From: Effrenium voratum
Lineage: Eukaryota > Sar > Dinophyceae > Suessiales > Symbiodiniaceae
Length of the DNA: 64,000 bases
NCBI GenBank assembly: GCA_963377175.1
Contig: CAUJNA010000515.1
Location: 50,001 to 114,000 of the forward strand
Direction of reading: 5' to 3'
Numbering within the stretch: the stretch's first letter is position 1; every line of letters starts with the position of its first letter. Of the stretch, positions 23,501 through 30,950 are shown piece by piece. The position numbers were made by a program, and so were the translations under genes. The notes below the pieces were generated by a model. That model had not been told where the DNA came from. It made no database searches and saw only the letters and a list, made by a program, of their open reading frames with translations.

Positions 23501-26500
23501 TTGTCGTCGTCTTTTAGAACAACTTGAAGCGCAAGGGCTCCGATTTTGGAGCATACCCGGCTTGAAAGACCTGAAAGAATGCCAAGCCCGGTACAAAGAA
23601 AGCAAGGTGCTTGACTTCAAGGGAACCACAGGGGGCTTTGTGGGATGTAGAATGCCTCAAGATCATGTCTGCAATTTTCAGCGGCTCTCAAGACATCCGA
23701 CGCCATACACATATCAGCAACCCTGCAGTGGCAGGCGCTGTGACCTTGTTTCCATCTAAAGGCCCAAACCCAGAAACATGTTGCAATCGGGCCTTGGCAT
23801 GTAACGCGCCAACGCACATTCGACATGCACCTCCCACTTTGGGCGGGCGTGAGGGCGATGGCCTGGAACATTCTCTGGCAAAGTGCAAAGTCCTGGGGCT
23901 TTGCCGCCTTCCGGGTCCAGGGTTCGCCTCGGCGCACGGCCCCTGCAAGCTTTCCGCTTTCCTTCTCCATTTGAAACATCTCTCTTCGCACCGACTTCAA
24001 CCGAGCTTTTCTTTGAGACGCGGCAAAAGCCTCTTTTTTGTCCGGATAGGATTTTCGGGCAGGACGCTGGCCATTTTTGACGCCCGACGCAGCAGGTTGC
24101 CGTGGTGATGACGCCGGGGCAGCTGATGAGCGAGGGCCTCAGGGCGACATGGGCTCTGAGGCGAAAGCGCTGAGGTGAGATGGGCGTGGGAGGAGTTTGC
24201 GGATCTCGCCAAGTTTAAAGGCGGAAGGCTCTCAATGTCTCTAGGTGGGTGGCTTTCCTACGGAAGCCTCAACCATGTCAACCATGTCTCTAGGTGAGTG
24301 ACTTTACGGGAGCTTGCGTTGGTACGGCAGACTGTTGTTGCATAGCGTCCAGAGTGCAAGCAGTGAAACTAATGTCTCTCTTGCTTAGATTCAATTGATG
24401 AGATGAATTTACCCTGAAGTGGCAGAAGCTGTGGCTTCTTGTAGTTCCTAACCCCGTCCAATCAGCGAAGGCTGTGTGGGATCCAGGGACGTGGAAAGAA
24501 GCACATGCCCGGGCAAGGAGACACCGTTCGCGCCATCCAGCGCTGGGTTCAACAGTTATGAGAGCCTTTTCCTGGCCCGACAGCGTGCCTTGCTGTGCCC
24601 ACCCTGGCTCTGACCGATCGACGGATCGAACAATCGGTCGAGGCAACACTCCACCAACCAATCCACTCCTCCTCCAGGCTGGGACGCAGGAAGGCGTCTC
24701 TAGCGTTGGGCGTTCTGTTTCTTAAATCGGCCCCCTCTGAACTTTGGTGAACGATGGGTGAGATGGATAAGGAGTTTGAGACTGCTGGCATTGGTTGGCT
24801 TCGTTGCTTGGGTAGCTGGCTGGTTGGTGGGCGGGTGGTTGGTGATCACTTTCCAAGCTCAGTGCACCTACGCTCAGCGAGTGTTTTGACCTGCAGGTCG
24901 CAATCAAAACCTCACTTGACATCTTCTACTTCCACGTGCAGTTCGACTTGTCGGCCACCTTCTCAGTTGAGCACTTGTGAGTCTACAGCACACAGGCCTA
25001 AGCAATTTCCATGGGGGCTGTGGGAAGCTTGAGCATGTGTTTTTGGCTCGTGGCAACGCCTGCTTTTCGCTCCTGGCTCCTGTCCGCATTCGTTTCTTGT
25101 CTCGATTTCGAGGCAGTCTTGGTGGAGAGCGGCGCCCTTACCCGGGACGACTTCACACCAATTTGGCAGCGGGCCTCGCCTGCGAGTTTGGGCGAATGTC
25201 CATCCGTGATGACGGTGAGGGGGTGGGTGGGTATTTGACAATGAGATGGTGAGAGATTTGTCCACATGATTGATGAGAGTTCCATTGATATCTTTCCTAG
25301 ACCTGGTGACATTCTGGAAGCCTTCCGTTGCCACTGCCGAGCCTCACCTCACGCGGCAGGTGGGCGAGGCCGGTCAGAAGGTCGCCATGATTAGCATGGC
25401 AAGACCCATGGATGCGGAGGCAGCGCCGGCCTCAAAGAAAGTGGGCAACAGGTCTTCAAGGGTCTGGGCCAAAGCTTGGCTTTGCTGTTTTTGAGAGAGA
25501 ACCCGGATGTCATTTGGGTGATGAGTGGATCGCTTTGAGCGGAGAAGCCTAGAGGGTTCTGACCTGATCGCCTTGGAGGCCGCGACAAAAGAACAGCTGC
25601 AGGAGGCATTCTAAGGAGTGCAAGAGTTTAGTCCCCACTTCTTGGCACGTGCCCAAAAGATGCAAGCACTGTTTTGCGCATATCAATTCAGAAGCATAGC
25701 AGGGCAAACCATTGCAGGCCATAGCAATAGCCACGAACAGGTAATCACTATGATTTTGCTCAGAAGATAGAGGCCGGGTAAACGTACTTGACATACAGCG
25801 CCTCCCCCAAATGTAGGTTGTTGCCGACAATTGAAGACTGCCCGACGTGGAAGCGCAAGATGGAAACGCCGAAAGTCTTGGCTCGCATTCCAGATACAAG
25901 TGAAGTGCACCCAACACGTACGCGACTGTGATTTTCAGGGAAACGCACTTTTGTTGGAGTGGCAGCGTCCAGAGAATCAACCATATGGGTGCTTTTATTT
26001 TTTAGAGGACCCCTGCAAAATGGTGGTTTTCTTTTTGGTTTCCCGTTAAAACCAACCAACAGAGGGTTCCCGATTAGAAGTCGCACGGTTTCGAGGTGAA
26101 GGCGCAGCTTGCCGCGGATAATGTCCACTACGTGGCGCAGCGGCAGGCGTTGACGGAAGTTGGTGAAGGGTCGGACGTGGAACCTGAAAGAGGGGCCCTG
26201 GAGGGCAAGGGGTCCCTTTTCAGGTGTCCCTTTTCAGGTGTCCCTTTCCAGGTGTCCCTTTTGAGGTGTCCCTTTTCCGGTTCCTTGTGTTTCTTTTGTG
26301 AGGGCAAGTGGGAGAGCATGTCAGTTGTAAGGTTCTGGAGTCGCGGTTGGTGTCTGAAGGGACCTTTCTAAAGAAGGCAGCAGAGAGGACTAAGCCTGCA
26401 TATTCTTGATTACACGGCTATGAGGGATTGCAGAGTTAGAATAAGACCAATAGGACTGCGGCACATGTATCAATGTGTACAGATTGTCTCCTTTACAAAA

Positions 26501-27706
26501 GGGTGTCATTCATGATTTATTGCCCAAGAGCAAGAGTTCTGGTGACAAATGACCCTCTTGCCCCACCTGGTGTGTGTTGAGGCATGATTTCAGACAGGCA
26601 CGCTGCACGTAGTAGTCTAACTTTTGATGTATTGTCTCAACTGTCACCCTTTTGCCAAAGGGTGACACACACACACACACACATACATATATTCCAGTAC
26701 ACATGGCATTGTTTTGAAGAGGTCCAAGTCCTAGGAATTGCTGCAAGCCTCGAAGCACTAGCTTTGGCGAGTGAGAGATGCCTCGCCAAACTGCCAAAGG
26801 TGGACGACGGGTCGGTGCTTCTGTACACGTCATCGCAGACGCCCAACAATTGCCGCTCAGATGAAGAGGGGAAGGGAGAGGGAAGGGTCCGTTGCCCAGA
26901 ATTCCTCCTCAACTCCTCCTGCCGGAACAAAGCGGAAGAATAGCATGGTGTTCTGGGGGGGGGGGAATTGTTTGGCCGGCTTTTGAGCAAGCCAAGATAT
27001 TATTGGACTTCATGCGCCCTTGTGTTGGATTTGCGCGTTTCAGGCATTGCTGATATCATTGGCAGACTGAGTGAAACGAAGCCAAGACCAGCATCTAGTC
27101 AGGGCCAGATGAATGATGCCTGCATTTTGAGGTATGCTGAGCAGTGCCAATCTTTTCTTTTTTTTAGCCAGGCGAAACTGTCGTTTCTAGCGGTTGGCTT
27201 CTTCTCACGTTTGTAACGACAGACGACACTGTCCTGGTGAACCTTTTCAGATGTCTGACCAGGGCTTGGTTGTATTGATTGCATGCATCATGTAGGGATT
27301 ACATAGGGTCAACAAAGATTTGCCCATGTCTAGTGGAAAGGTTTCTTTCTTCACAGGACCGTGTTGCAGAGTTTTTTCTCAGGGCAGGGCGTTTCCGTTC
27401 GGTGACCTTTGAGAGCCCAGGTACTGTCCTCTCAGAGGTTGCTGTCAGTGCTTGCCTAAGCACCTGCGGGAGAGCCGGCTGTTTGAATGGATTTGGCCAT
27501 GCATCGCCATGCCAACTTCCCTTCGTCAGCTTCCATGTGGAAAGAAATGGATCTCCATGCCAGCATGCGTGGCCGGCTTTTCTTGTTCACGACCGGCAGT
27601 CGAAGGGGCACTCGCAGCCTTTGGGCTAGCGGGATGTTCTCGTCATGAAGCTTATGGATTGTTGTTAGCCATGCAGCCGCTGCATAACTTCAAAGTCAGC
27701 GTCAGG
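195..27706 (+). CDS. Beta-adaptin gene (AP-1/AP-2 beta subunit), multi-exon, 5' end outside window
   Basis: This is the gene span; exons are listed separately. Beta-adaptin is the large beta subunit of the AP-1/AP-2 heterotetramer. It binds clathrin through its linker and accessory proteins through its C-terminal ear, and acts on trans-Golgi, endosome or plasma membrane. The translated exons follow the family from about residue 150 of the animal proteins to near the C-terminus: HEAT-repeat trunk with VEDQGF, LNECNEWGQ, SHANPAVVL, YVALRNI, KYNDPIYVKLEK, DEPEAK, IWILGEYA, LRDRG, YIYWRLL and VYHK, then a linker with LDLLDLG, then an ear with GGFAIQ, NKNPFG and DIFYF. I found nothing to separate AP-1 from AP-2, and many protists have one shared beta subunit. 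Among the first 26 placed donors about 19 are GC, 4 GT and 3 GA. One ear segment of about 17 residues (between 24143 and 24897) and the last codons and stop were not located. Confidence 0.95.
856..882 (+). CDS. Beta-adaptin exon b, 27-base micro-exon
   Basis: Encodes only DLLGDGNPM, matching the family's DLIADSNPM. Acceptor ggcag, donor gtcggc. Joined to its neighbours it restores a gapless FVEILK-DLLGDGNPM-VVANAV alignment, which is why such a short exon is accepted. Confidence 0.88.
1509..1583 (+). CDS. Beta-adaptin exon c (trunk)
   Basis: Begins VVANAVAGLAEIS and ends RDLLDLDK, as in the family's VVANAVAALSEIS...LLDLN. Acceptor ttccag; donor gcgtgg (GC) directly after AAG, phase 0. Confidence 0.92.
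2269..2287. repeat. (AT)n microsatellite
   Basis: An uninterrupted alternating AT run, extended upstream by imperfect TATAT. It lies in the intron before adaptin exon d. Confidence 0.9.
2409..2462 (+). CDS. Beta-adaptin exon d (trunk)
   Basis: Encodes GNIPKLLAALNECNEWGQ, the invariant LNEC.EWGQ turn of beta-adaptins. Acceptor ctccag, donor gcgtga (GC). Phase 0 at both ends. Confidence 0.93.
3023..3053 (+). CDS. Beta-adaptin exon e (trunk)
   Basis: Encodes VFILDALATY plus one base; matches the family IFILDCLSNY. Donor gtccgg leaves phase 1, completed by AT of the next exon to give Asp. Confidence 0.9.
3919..4039 (+). repeat. Dispersed repeat A, copy 1
   Basis: About 120 bases matching 20800-20915, sharing blocks such as TGGGGATT and GGTGCACCACCCATTT in the same order and orientation. 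It lies in an adaptin intron, about 60 bases before exon f. Confidence 0.75.
4102..4153 (+). CDS. Beta-adaptin exon f (trunk)
   Basis: Encodes PSGPSDAESISERVTA, aligned with the variable loop and the EAQSICERV helix. Acceptor ggcccag; donor gcgcgg (GC). It ends in AG, completed to Arg by the next exon. One of two placed trunk exons not starting with G. Confidence 0.85.
4856..4898 (+). CDS. Beta-adaptin exon g (trunk)
   Basis: Encodes LSHANPAVVLTAIK after the shared Arg codon; the family has RLSHANSAVVLSAVK. An in-frame TGA at 4845-4847 rules out an earlier start. Donor gcgagg (GC). Confidence 0.93.
5034..5087 (+). CDS. Beta-adaptin exon h (trunk)
   Basis: Encodes VILRCMEHTENPEAPLRN, at the place of the family's VLMKFLELL..DSDYYN helix. 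It is poorly conserved, but its length and phase fit exactly between neighbours. Donor gcccaa (GC). Confidence 0.82.
5813..5878 (+). CDS. Beta-adaptin exon i (trunk)
   Basis: Carries KKLNPPLVTLLSSEPE, nearly the family's KKLAPPLVTLLSGEPE. Acceptor ttcgtag; donor gtgggg (canonical GT), phase 0. Confidence 0.93.
6512..6589 (+). CDS. Beta-adaptin exon j (trunk), 3' end approximate
   Basis: Starts VQYVALRNIRLIV and continues to about TFDEK. Acceptor gcgccag. The end is ambiguous: GA donors are possible after TTC (6580) or after AAA (6589). The shorter form matches the usual spacing to the next exon better. Confidence 0.9.
7597..7650 (+). CDS. Beta-adaptin exon k (trunk)
   Basis: Encodes VKM then FFCKYNDPIYVKLEK, the most conserved stretch of the beta-adaptin trunk. 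Acceptor aaacag, donor gctcga (GC). Confidence 0.96.
8062..8106 (+). CDS. Beta-adaptin exon l (trunk)
   Basis: Encodes VDIMCMLVSDKNFDQ, matching LDIMIRLASERNIEQ. Acceptor ctaag, donor gcttga (GC), phase 0 on both sides. Confidence 0.92.
8764..8794 (+). CDS. Beta-adaptin exon m, 31 bases
   Basis: Encodes VLLELKEYAS plus one base, matching VLMELKEYATE. Acceptor ctggcag; donor gcccgg (GC). The next exon's GC completes Gly. Confidence 0.9.
9545..9597 (+). CDS. Beta-adaptin exon n (trunk)
   Basis: Encodes VDVEFVRKSVRSIGRVA after the shared Gly, as in the family's VDVDFVRKAVRAIGRCA. Acceptor ttggcag, donor gcagcc (GC). The following 3.4-kb intron holds the satellite and telomere-like arrays. Confidence 0.94.
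9763..9816. repeat. Poly-C tracts
   Basis: Two long cytosine runs on the + strand separated by a short CTCCTCAGATGGAA spacer. They explain the proline-rich open frame across this place. Confidence 0.9.
10082..11392 (+). repeat. 1.3-kb satellite with nested higher-order repeat
   Basis: Built from a purine-rich GGGAAGACTAC-type unit and a second block carrying CCAGGCCCGCTAGAG and repeated CCGTGAGAATTCC with many GAATTC sites. About nine such blocks occur, near 10140, 10306, 10427, 10553, 10684, 10762, 10888, 11040 and 11308. The segment from 10261 recurs at 10718 (offset 457), and the one from 10471 recurs at 10948 (offset 477). First and last blocks are nearly identical. It lies in the adaptin intron between exons n and o. 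Confidence 0.95.
11631..11965 (+). repeat. Interstitial telomere-like repeats (degenerate CCCTAAA)
   Basis: Dozens of CCCTAAA, CCCTAAACC and close variants with spacers of CAA or ATACA. CCCTAAA is the complement of the TTTAGGG telomere repeat of plants and dinoflagellates. It is internal and degenerate, so not a chromosome end, and a short similar stretch lies at 9901-9935. Confidence 0.92.
12041..12076. repeat. (AT)n microsatellite
   Basis: Alternating AT run with a few breaks, just downstream of the telomere-like array in the same intron. Confidence 0.9.
13037..13099 (+). CDS. Beta-adaptin exon o (trunk)
   Basis: Starts VKLERACERAMNVLLELI and ends ETK, matching IKLE.AAERCINVLLELIQTK. Acceptor gcttag, donor gcagca (GC). 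Confidence 0.94.
13260..13298 (+). CDS. Beta-adaptin exon p (trunk)
   Basis: Encodes VNYVVQESCVVVK, as in VNYVVQEAIVVIK. The best-fitting donor is gacacg (GA type), giving VVVK-DIFRKYP across the junction. Confidence 0.92.
13553..13588 (+). CDS. Beta-adaptin exon q (trunk)
   Basis: Encodes DIFRKYPSRYEQ, nearly identical to the family's DIFRKYPNRYES. Acceptor ctgccag, donor gcctgg (GC). Confidence 0.94.
13669..13722 (+). CDS. Beta-adaptin exon r (trunk)
   Basis: Encodes VLSALCESMEVLDEPEAK, matching IIATLCENLDSLDEPEAR. Acceptor tgggag, donor gcgggt (GC). Confidence 0.94.
14155..14192 (+). CDS. Beta-adaptin exon s (trunk)
   Basis: Encodes ASMIWILGEYAG plus AG, matching AAMIWIVGEYAER. Acceptor gcccag; donor gcaggg (GC). 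Confidence 0.95.
14630..14693 (+). CDS. Beta-adaptin exon t (trunk)
   Basis: After a G that completes Arg, encodes IDNSDELLESFLDSFHDE and PLM; the family has IDNADELLESFLEGFHDE. Donor gcctgt (GC). Confidence 0.95.
15406..15449 (+). CDS. Beta-adaptin exon u (trunk)
   Basis: Encodes VQMQLLTAIVKLFL plus CA, matching VQLTLLTAIVKLFL. Acceptor ccagag, donor gccgct (GC). The shared codon becomes Gln. Confidence 0.95.
15847..15901 (+). CDS. Beta-adaptin exon v (trunk)
   Basis: Encodes KPSSTQDMVSKVLQCATE, matching KP.ETQELVQQVLSLATQ. Donor gagccg is GA type; GAG stands on both sides of the intron. Confidence 0.88.
16171..16201 (+). CDS. Beta-adaptin exon w (trunk)
   Basis: Encodes ESTNHDLRDR plus G, matching DSDNPDLRDRG. 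Acceptor gtggcag, donor gcgaca (GC). Confidence 0.9.
16339..16388 (+). CDS. Beta-adaptin exon x (trunk)
   Basis: Encodes the rest of Gly and YIYWRLLATNPEATKR, matching GYIYWRLLSTDP.TAK. Acceptor cggccag, donor gtggca (GT). Confidence 0.95.
17335..17373 (+). CDS. Beta-adaptin exon y (trunk end)
   Basis: Encodes VLGDKPSLRDDSQ, matching VLAEKP.ISDD. Acceptor ccgag, donor gccggg (GC). Confidence 0.88.
17781..18009 (+). repeat. Composite G/T-rich tandem repeats
   Basis: Four arrays in succession: a 10-mer TTTGGTTGGG, drifting to TTCGGTTGGG; a 9-mer GGCTTGCTT; a 5-mer TTTGC; and GGGT repeats. Almost no A occurs on this strand over more than 200 bases. It lies in the intron between adaptin exons y and z. 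Confidence 0.95.
18050..18106 (+). CDS. Beta-adaptin exon z (trunk end)
   Basis: Encodes SVDKNLLEKLSSELSLMSS, matching EPTLLDELI..IGSLAS. Acceptor ggccag before TCC (no exonic G), donor gccagg (GC). The spacing to the next VYHK is exactly that of the family. Confidence 0.87.
18341..18375 (+). CDS. Beta-adaptin exon aa (VYHK, end of trunk), 3' end approximate
   Basis: Encodes VYHKYAEEFVT, the family's VYHKPPEAFV that closes the trunk. Donor is either gtgaca at 18368 or gcgggc at 18376. Confidence 0.87.
19624..19653 (+). CDS. Candidate linker exon of beta-adaptin
   Basis: Acceptor gtcgcag followed by codons for DDDLDEEDRQ and a GC donor (gcgagc). An acidic linker would suit the hinge, but linkers are not conserved, so this rests on splice signals and position only. 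Phase agreement with the VYHK exon is not settled. Confidence 0.4.
20351..20369. repeat. (AT)n microsatellite
   Basis: Uninterrupted alternating AT in an adaptin linker intron. Confidence 0.9.
20561..20630. repeat. Poly-T tract with T-rich flank
   Basis: A T run of about 28 bases followed by AATAATAATTATT and GGATTTTTTTT units. Read on the other strand it could be the A-tail of an old retrocopy, but no body was recognised beside it. Confidence 0.85.
20800..20915 (+). repeat. Dispersed repeat A, copy 2
   Basis: Second copy of the element at 3919-4039, same orientation, with scattered substitutions and a few small gaps. No long open frame is shared by the copies. Confidence 0.75.
21168..21188. 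repeat. (AT)n microsatellite
   Basis: Alternating AT run about 65 bases before the clathrin-box exon. Confidence 0.9.
21254..21311 (+). CDS. Beta-adaptin linker exon with clathrin-box-like motif
   Basis: Codons from 21255 read LDLLDLGMGDDSPPR and then TSGA, ending at a GT donor (gtgagg). LDLLDLG resembles the LLDLDLG-type clathrin box in the hinge of AP-1/AP-2 beta subunits, and it lies between trunk and ear exons as expected. Confidence 0.78.
21715..21738 (+). CDS. Beta-adaptin ear exon 1, end approximate
   Basis: Encodes VAVLPPTQ, like the VLPPT start of the beta ear in plants and protists. Acceptor cagaag; donor probably gcagga (GC). The phase link to the next exon is not certain. Confidence 0.7.
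21959..22011 (+). CDS. Beta-adaptin ear exon 2, start approximate
   Basis: Reads PGCEVTVAATRAGQ, aligning with the ear's GLQIS..LTRRDGQ strand. The acceptor is either the AG at 21957-21958 or the one at 21968-21969. Donor gcacgg (GC). Confidence 0.68.
22694..22763 (+). CDS. Beta-adaptin ear exon 3
   Basis: Encodes GSPTL then MMTFSNSSSGPLGGFAIQ, matching the ear's LTF.N...PL.GFAIQ sandwich strands. Acceptor ttgccag, donor gcgcat (GC). Confidence 0.9.
23159..23203 (+). CDS. Beta-adaptin ear exon 4
   Basis: Encodes VNKNPFGFAPTQQLG, matching FNKNSFGLAPAAPLQ. Acceptor ctcggcag, donor gctcgg (GC). Confidence 0.93.
24096..24143 (+). CDS. Beta-adaptin ear exon 5
   Basis: Encodes VAVVMTPGQLMSEGLR, aligning without a gap to VHAPLSPNQTVEISLP after the previous exon. 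Acceptor gcagcag, donor gcgaca (GC). The next ~17 residues expected in the family were not found downstream. Confidence 0.78.
24897..24953 (+). CDS. Beta-adaptin ear exon (platform subdomain)
   Basis: Encodes VAIKTSLDIFYFHVQFDLS, matching VAVKNNIDVFYFSTLYPLH. Acceptor cctgcag, donor gccacc (GC). Joined to the next exon, the spacing from FYF to VESG equals the family's FYF to VEDG. Confidence 0.92.
25113..25165 (+). CDS. Beta-adaptin ear exon (platform), end approximate
   Basis: Encodes AVLVESGALTRDDFTPIW, matching VLFVEDGKMDRQMFLATW. Acceptor tttcgag; probable donor gcagcg (GC) inside the Trp codon. Confidence 0.88.
26214..26279 (+). repeat. 14-base tandem repeat
   Basis: Four to five copies of a CCCTTTTCAGGTGT-type unit with single-base differences, in an ear-region intron of the adaptin gene. 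Confidence 0.88.
26664..26682. repeat. (AC)n microsatellite
   Basis: Alternating AC run followed by ATACATATA. Confidence 0.9.
26800..26838 (+). CDS. Beta-adaptin ear exon (platform), limits approximate
   Basis: Frame reads VDDGSVLLYTSSQ after a ccaaag acceptor, resembling the family's NVEGQDMLYQSLKL. The donor is unclear; several GC/GT positions are possible between 26829 and 26842. Confidence 0.65.
27669..27706 (+). CDS. Beta-adaptin ear exon near C-terminus
   Basis: After two bases of a shared codon reads MQPLHNFKVSVR, matching the near-terminal IQPGNPSFTLSVKSR. Acceptor ttgttag, donor gttcgc (GT). The last ~20 residues and the stop codon were not found downstream. Confidence 0.75.
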
Positions 27707-30700
27707 GTTCGCGGGGTCGAATTCTGCCTATGGGGAACATCTCTTCCAGAAAACCAACCAGAGATGATCAACGCCTGTGGGAACCGTTGTTTGCATCCTA
27801 GTGCATCTCAGAGACTTGCGTCCGACTTGCGCGCGTCTTTGGTACTTGCTATGACATACGTCAAAGAAGATATTTGCTTGATAACTTCCCTCCAAGCCCA
27901 AGTTTCTTTTACCCTTCGGGCCTCGAAATTTCTGCCAGCCGATCCCGGCATTCGATGGCATCCACCAGTCGACACCTGCGCCCTTTTGACAGCCGGTGCC
28001 GGTGAGGTCCCGGCAGCAGCAGTCTGAAAGTGTCCATCCGCACCGCGGCGATGGAAAGGGGGGGACGGGGGCGGGGCCGGTGAGAGGACAGCCCTGGCCT
28101 TTTGGGTGCTCCTGAGTTGCAGGTGTCTTGTGGCCCTGTGCAAGGCTTTCACCATGTGAAGTCCTACGTCAATCGCACAAGTTTTTTGTTTTTGTCTGTT
28201 CTGTGGATGGTTCTGTTTGCTCAGAAAACAAGCAAGCCTCTTGAGTGGATGAACCGTTCAACCTGTTTCTCCAATCAACAGAAAGGCAGAGCAATTGGGT
28301 TCAAGAACATCAGGAGAAGGCAAGGGCCGTGGTAATGGATCCGGCAACCCCTTTCTTTGGATTGCGGCTTGCCGGTGTAGCCCTTCGACTGATTTACGTA
28401 TAGAGAAAAGTCAGCGGCCCCTTACAGACATGTCACCACGTGCGGGATGCACACCGCGGATGGTGATGAGCAAGGTGGCTCCCGTACGATCAGAAGGCTA
28501 GGAACAAATTTGCTCCAGTCGGCTGGCAACAGTAAGTCTTTGCTTCTCGGAATCGTGGACAACCCTTGGAACCAAATGGTGTCCGCACCTTGCTTTCAGC
28601 TACGCAGATTCCCTCGTGAAGCTAAATTTGGAGAACCTGTGTTGTTGGGCTCCGTTCCTTTTTGCTCCCCGTGTGGCTCTGCAGACGTGAGGTACCGAGA
28701 CCCAGGTGCTGATGCCTCTTTATGAGGCGATGCTCAGCAGAAGATTTGGCTAGCCTTGCAGGGCGGACCGAACGGGGTCCTCGCTTAATGGACGCCAGCC
28801 AGCGGAAAACAATGGCCGTGAGCACCAGAGGCTAGCAACCTCCGGGAAAAGCCATCACTGGGAGGGGATGGGACTTGTCCGAAAGAAAGACACCCTTTGG
28901 GTCCGGGCTTCTGGCCCTTCGGGGCTCTTCGTCCGAGCTGCTGTGCAGCTCTCAATGACTTGTAGCTGCAGACATGAGGGCACCGGGCAGGTGTGGTGGG
29001 CCAGATTCGCTTCGTCTCACTTCTCCTCCTAGACTTGGAACCGGAACGATCCGGCGAAAACGGTTGCTGGTGCCACAGCCAAACCCAAAATGACAAAAGC
29101 TGCGAACGCTCAAAAGGCCGTTTGAGGCGCGTTTTGCACCCCCCGCGCCGGTGGCAGCTTTGGTTCCGGGACCGGGAGACCGGGACTGCCGAAGATGGCC
29201 GCGGCGAGCATGGGCTGCGACGGAGGCGCGAGCGCGTAGGCAAACGCGTGGGCTAAGGCAATCGCTCCGGCGCAGGGGTACAGGTAGACATTTGGCCAAT
29301 GAAGGGAAAACAGACCTGGGTGACCGAAGTAATTGTGTGGCCGGGCTATGCTATGATGGGGTTTCAAGTGTTGCTGGAAAGCGAGAGAGCGGGTACACAT
29401 ATACACCCGCTGACCACAAAAAACGGGTGAATCTGACTTAACCTCCTCCCACGTTGGTTCGACATCCGAAAGAAAGCGTAACGATAGGGAGCTCAGGGGA
29501 CCGCAGGTTTTTTAGTCCTTGGTTACGGTTACGGTTGCCAAGGTTGTTTTGATCCACAGTCATATAAGCACATACCATGACGTTTCAGGGAGTCGCCCCT
29601 GTCAGTGGCTCTACTTTCCGCCGTCGTTGGCTTGGTGGCAGATGGAATCACCTGTGATCCGCCGTCGAAGGTGCCTGCCTGAGGCTTCAGGACTGCGTCG
29701 GGGAGGTGCTTCTCTCGTCTTTGGGAAGCGATCTACTTAGAGCCACCTGGCCCAAAACATGGGCTCACCGCCAGTGTTTAAGGAACTCTTGCGGAATCCA
29801 GAGAGCTTTGTGCAAAGCTCTTCCAGGGACGTTTGCTTTACTTGGAGATCCGGCAGAGGGCGGGCCCGCAGTTTGATACATTTCCATTTGCAGCTGCCAT
29901 GGCAGTGGAGCACCGTGGAAAGGGGTCGTAAGCGATTTTGGAAGTCTCTTGCTGGGATCCAATTGTCTATCGTGCAACCAGCTGATTTGGCACATCCATG
30001 CCAGTTTTTCCAAGGGGAGCACATGTTTTCCTCGGAAGTGCAGGGAGAGCGCCAGGACTACGGGTTGAGTTTTGCGGCCCTGGGAGCCTTCCCCATCAGC
30101 CAAGGCTGGGACGAAGTGGGGTGCAGTGGTGAAGTTTAGGGGCTTGGCCCTTGAGGGCTGCTTGGGGGGTTGAGGCTGCTGGACATGTTTTGCCGTCAGG
30201 CAGCTTTGAGGTTTACGGGAGGTATGTAGTTGTTGGATGTTCGCTTGAGGTGGACGCAGTTGTTTCTGCCATTGCTCGCTGCATCAACTCGGGTTCTTCT
30301 CGTCGACTCTACCTGCCACCTGCCGACGCTTATGTGCTTGCTAATTGCATTCCTGAGCTGCTTGCCTTTGAACGTCCCTGTGATTTCGGACCACTTCTCC
30401 ACTTGGTGCCCTCCTCTCTTCTGGCTGTCCATATGCCAGAAGTACAAACTGTGCAGCCGAAAGTAGTGCTTCCCTGTTCCCCTTCTCGAGATGTTGCTTG
30501 TCATTGGGTGGGGAAATTGGCGCCCGAACAGGCAGTTGCATAGCCAGTGACTCAAAGTAACAGGTCCTTGCAACCGATGCTTGAAACCTGAACTCCCGCC
30601 GCAGGCGCTTTAACTTCCAGAGCTGGCCCGGCTCCCTAGAGTGCCCGTGGGACAGAACAATCTAAAAATAAGCTATCGCATGCTCATGTACGTCGTGCAT

Positions 30701-30784
30701 CATGTAAAATGCGCATTCCTAGCAAGCCAATCTTGATGAATGGTTTCTAGACACCATGTTCTTGGCTTGTGCTTGTCCCGACAG
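27707..30784. other. Region between the adaptin and RBR genes
   Basis: The last adaptin codons should lie at its start but were not recognised. A GC-rich block at 29125-29260 is open in two frames without resemblance to known proteins. No promoter motif, spliced-leader relic or RNA gene was recognised. It also holds one copy of dispersed repeat B and a 130-codon open frame at 30151-30543 of unknown meaning. Confidence 0.5.
29490..29555 (+). repeat. Dispersed repeat B, copy 1
   Basis: Shares GGGGACCGCAGG, TTTAGTCCTT and a following GTTTACC-like and GTGCCAAG-like order with 33885-33955. Confidence 0.6.
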
Positions 30785-30950
30785 GCCGCTCAGCCCCGCC
30801 CGGCGCTGTCAAGCGCAAAGCGGCGGGTCTCCGCACGGCCGCCTCGGCGCGGGCCGCGGCACCGGCAGAGCCCGGGAATGGACTGCCGACGCTGAAGCTG
30901 GTGGCGGCTCGGCGGAGGGAAACCTGGGCCCTGGGCTGTACGGAGACGTG
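30785..30950 (+). CDS. Candidate N-terminal exon of the RBR gene, end approximate
   Basis: After a cccgacag acceptor the most coding-like frame reads APPGAVKRKAAG and later LPTLKLVAARRRETWAL, Ala/Arg-rich with high third-position GC. No family match. Its end could be as early as 30894, where phase would suit the next exon. Confidence 0.4.

Noticed and set aside
27669..27706. First reading of MQPLHNFKVSVR as the ear segment MEPLNNLQVAVK
   Set aside because: That segment belongs before VAIKTSLDIFYF at 24897; the order shows that this exon matches the later IQPGNPSFTLSVK segment instead.
29125..29260. GC-rich block open on both strands, considered as the last adaptin exon
   Set aside because: None of the frames resembles the adaptin C-terminus, and no splice phase could be tied to the exon at 27669.
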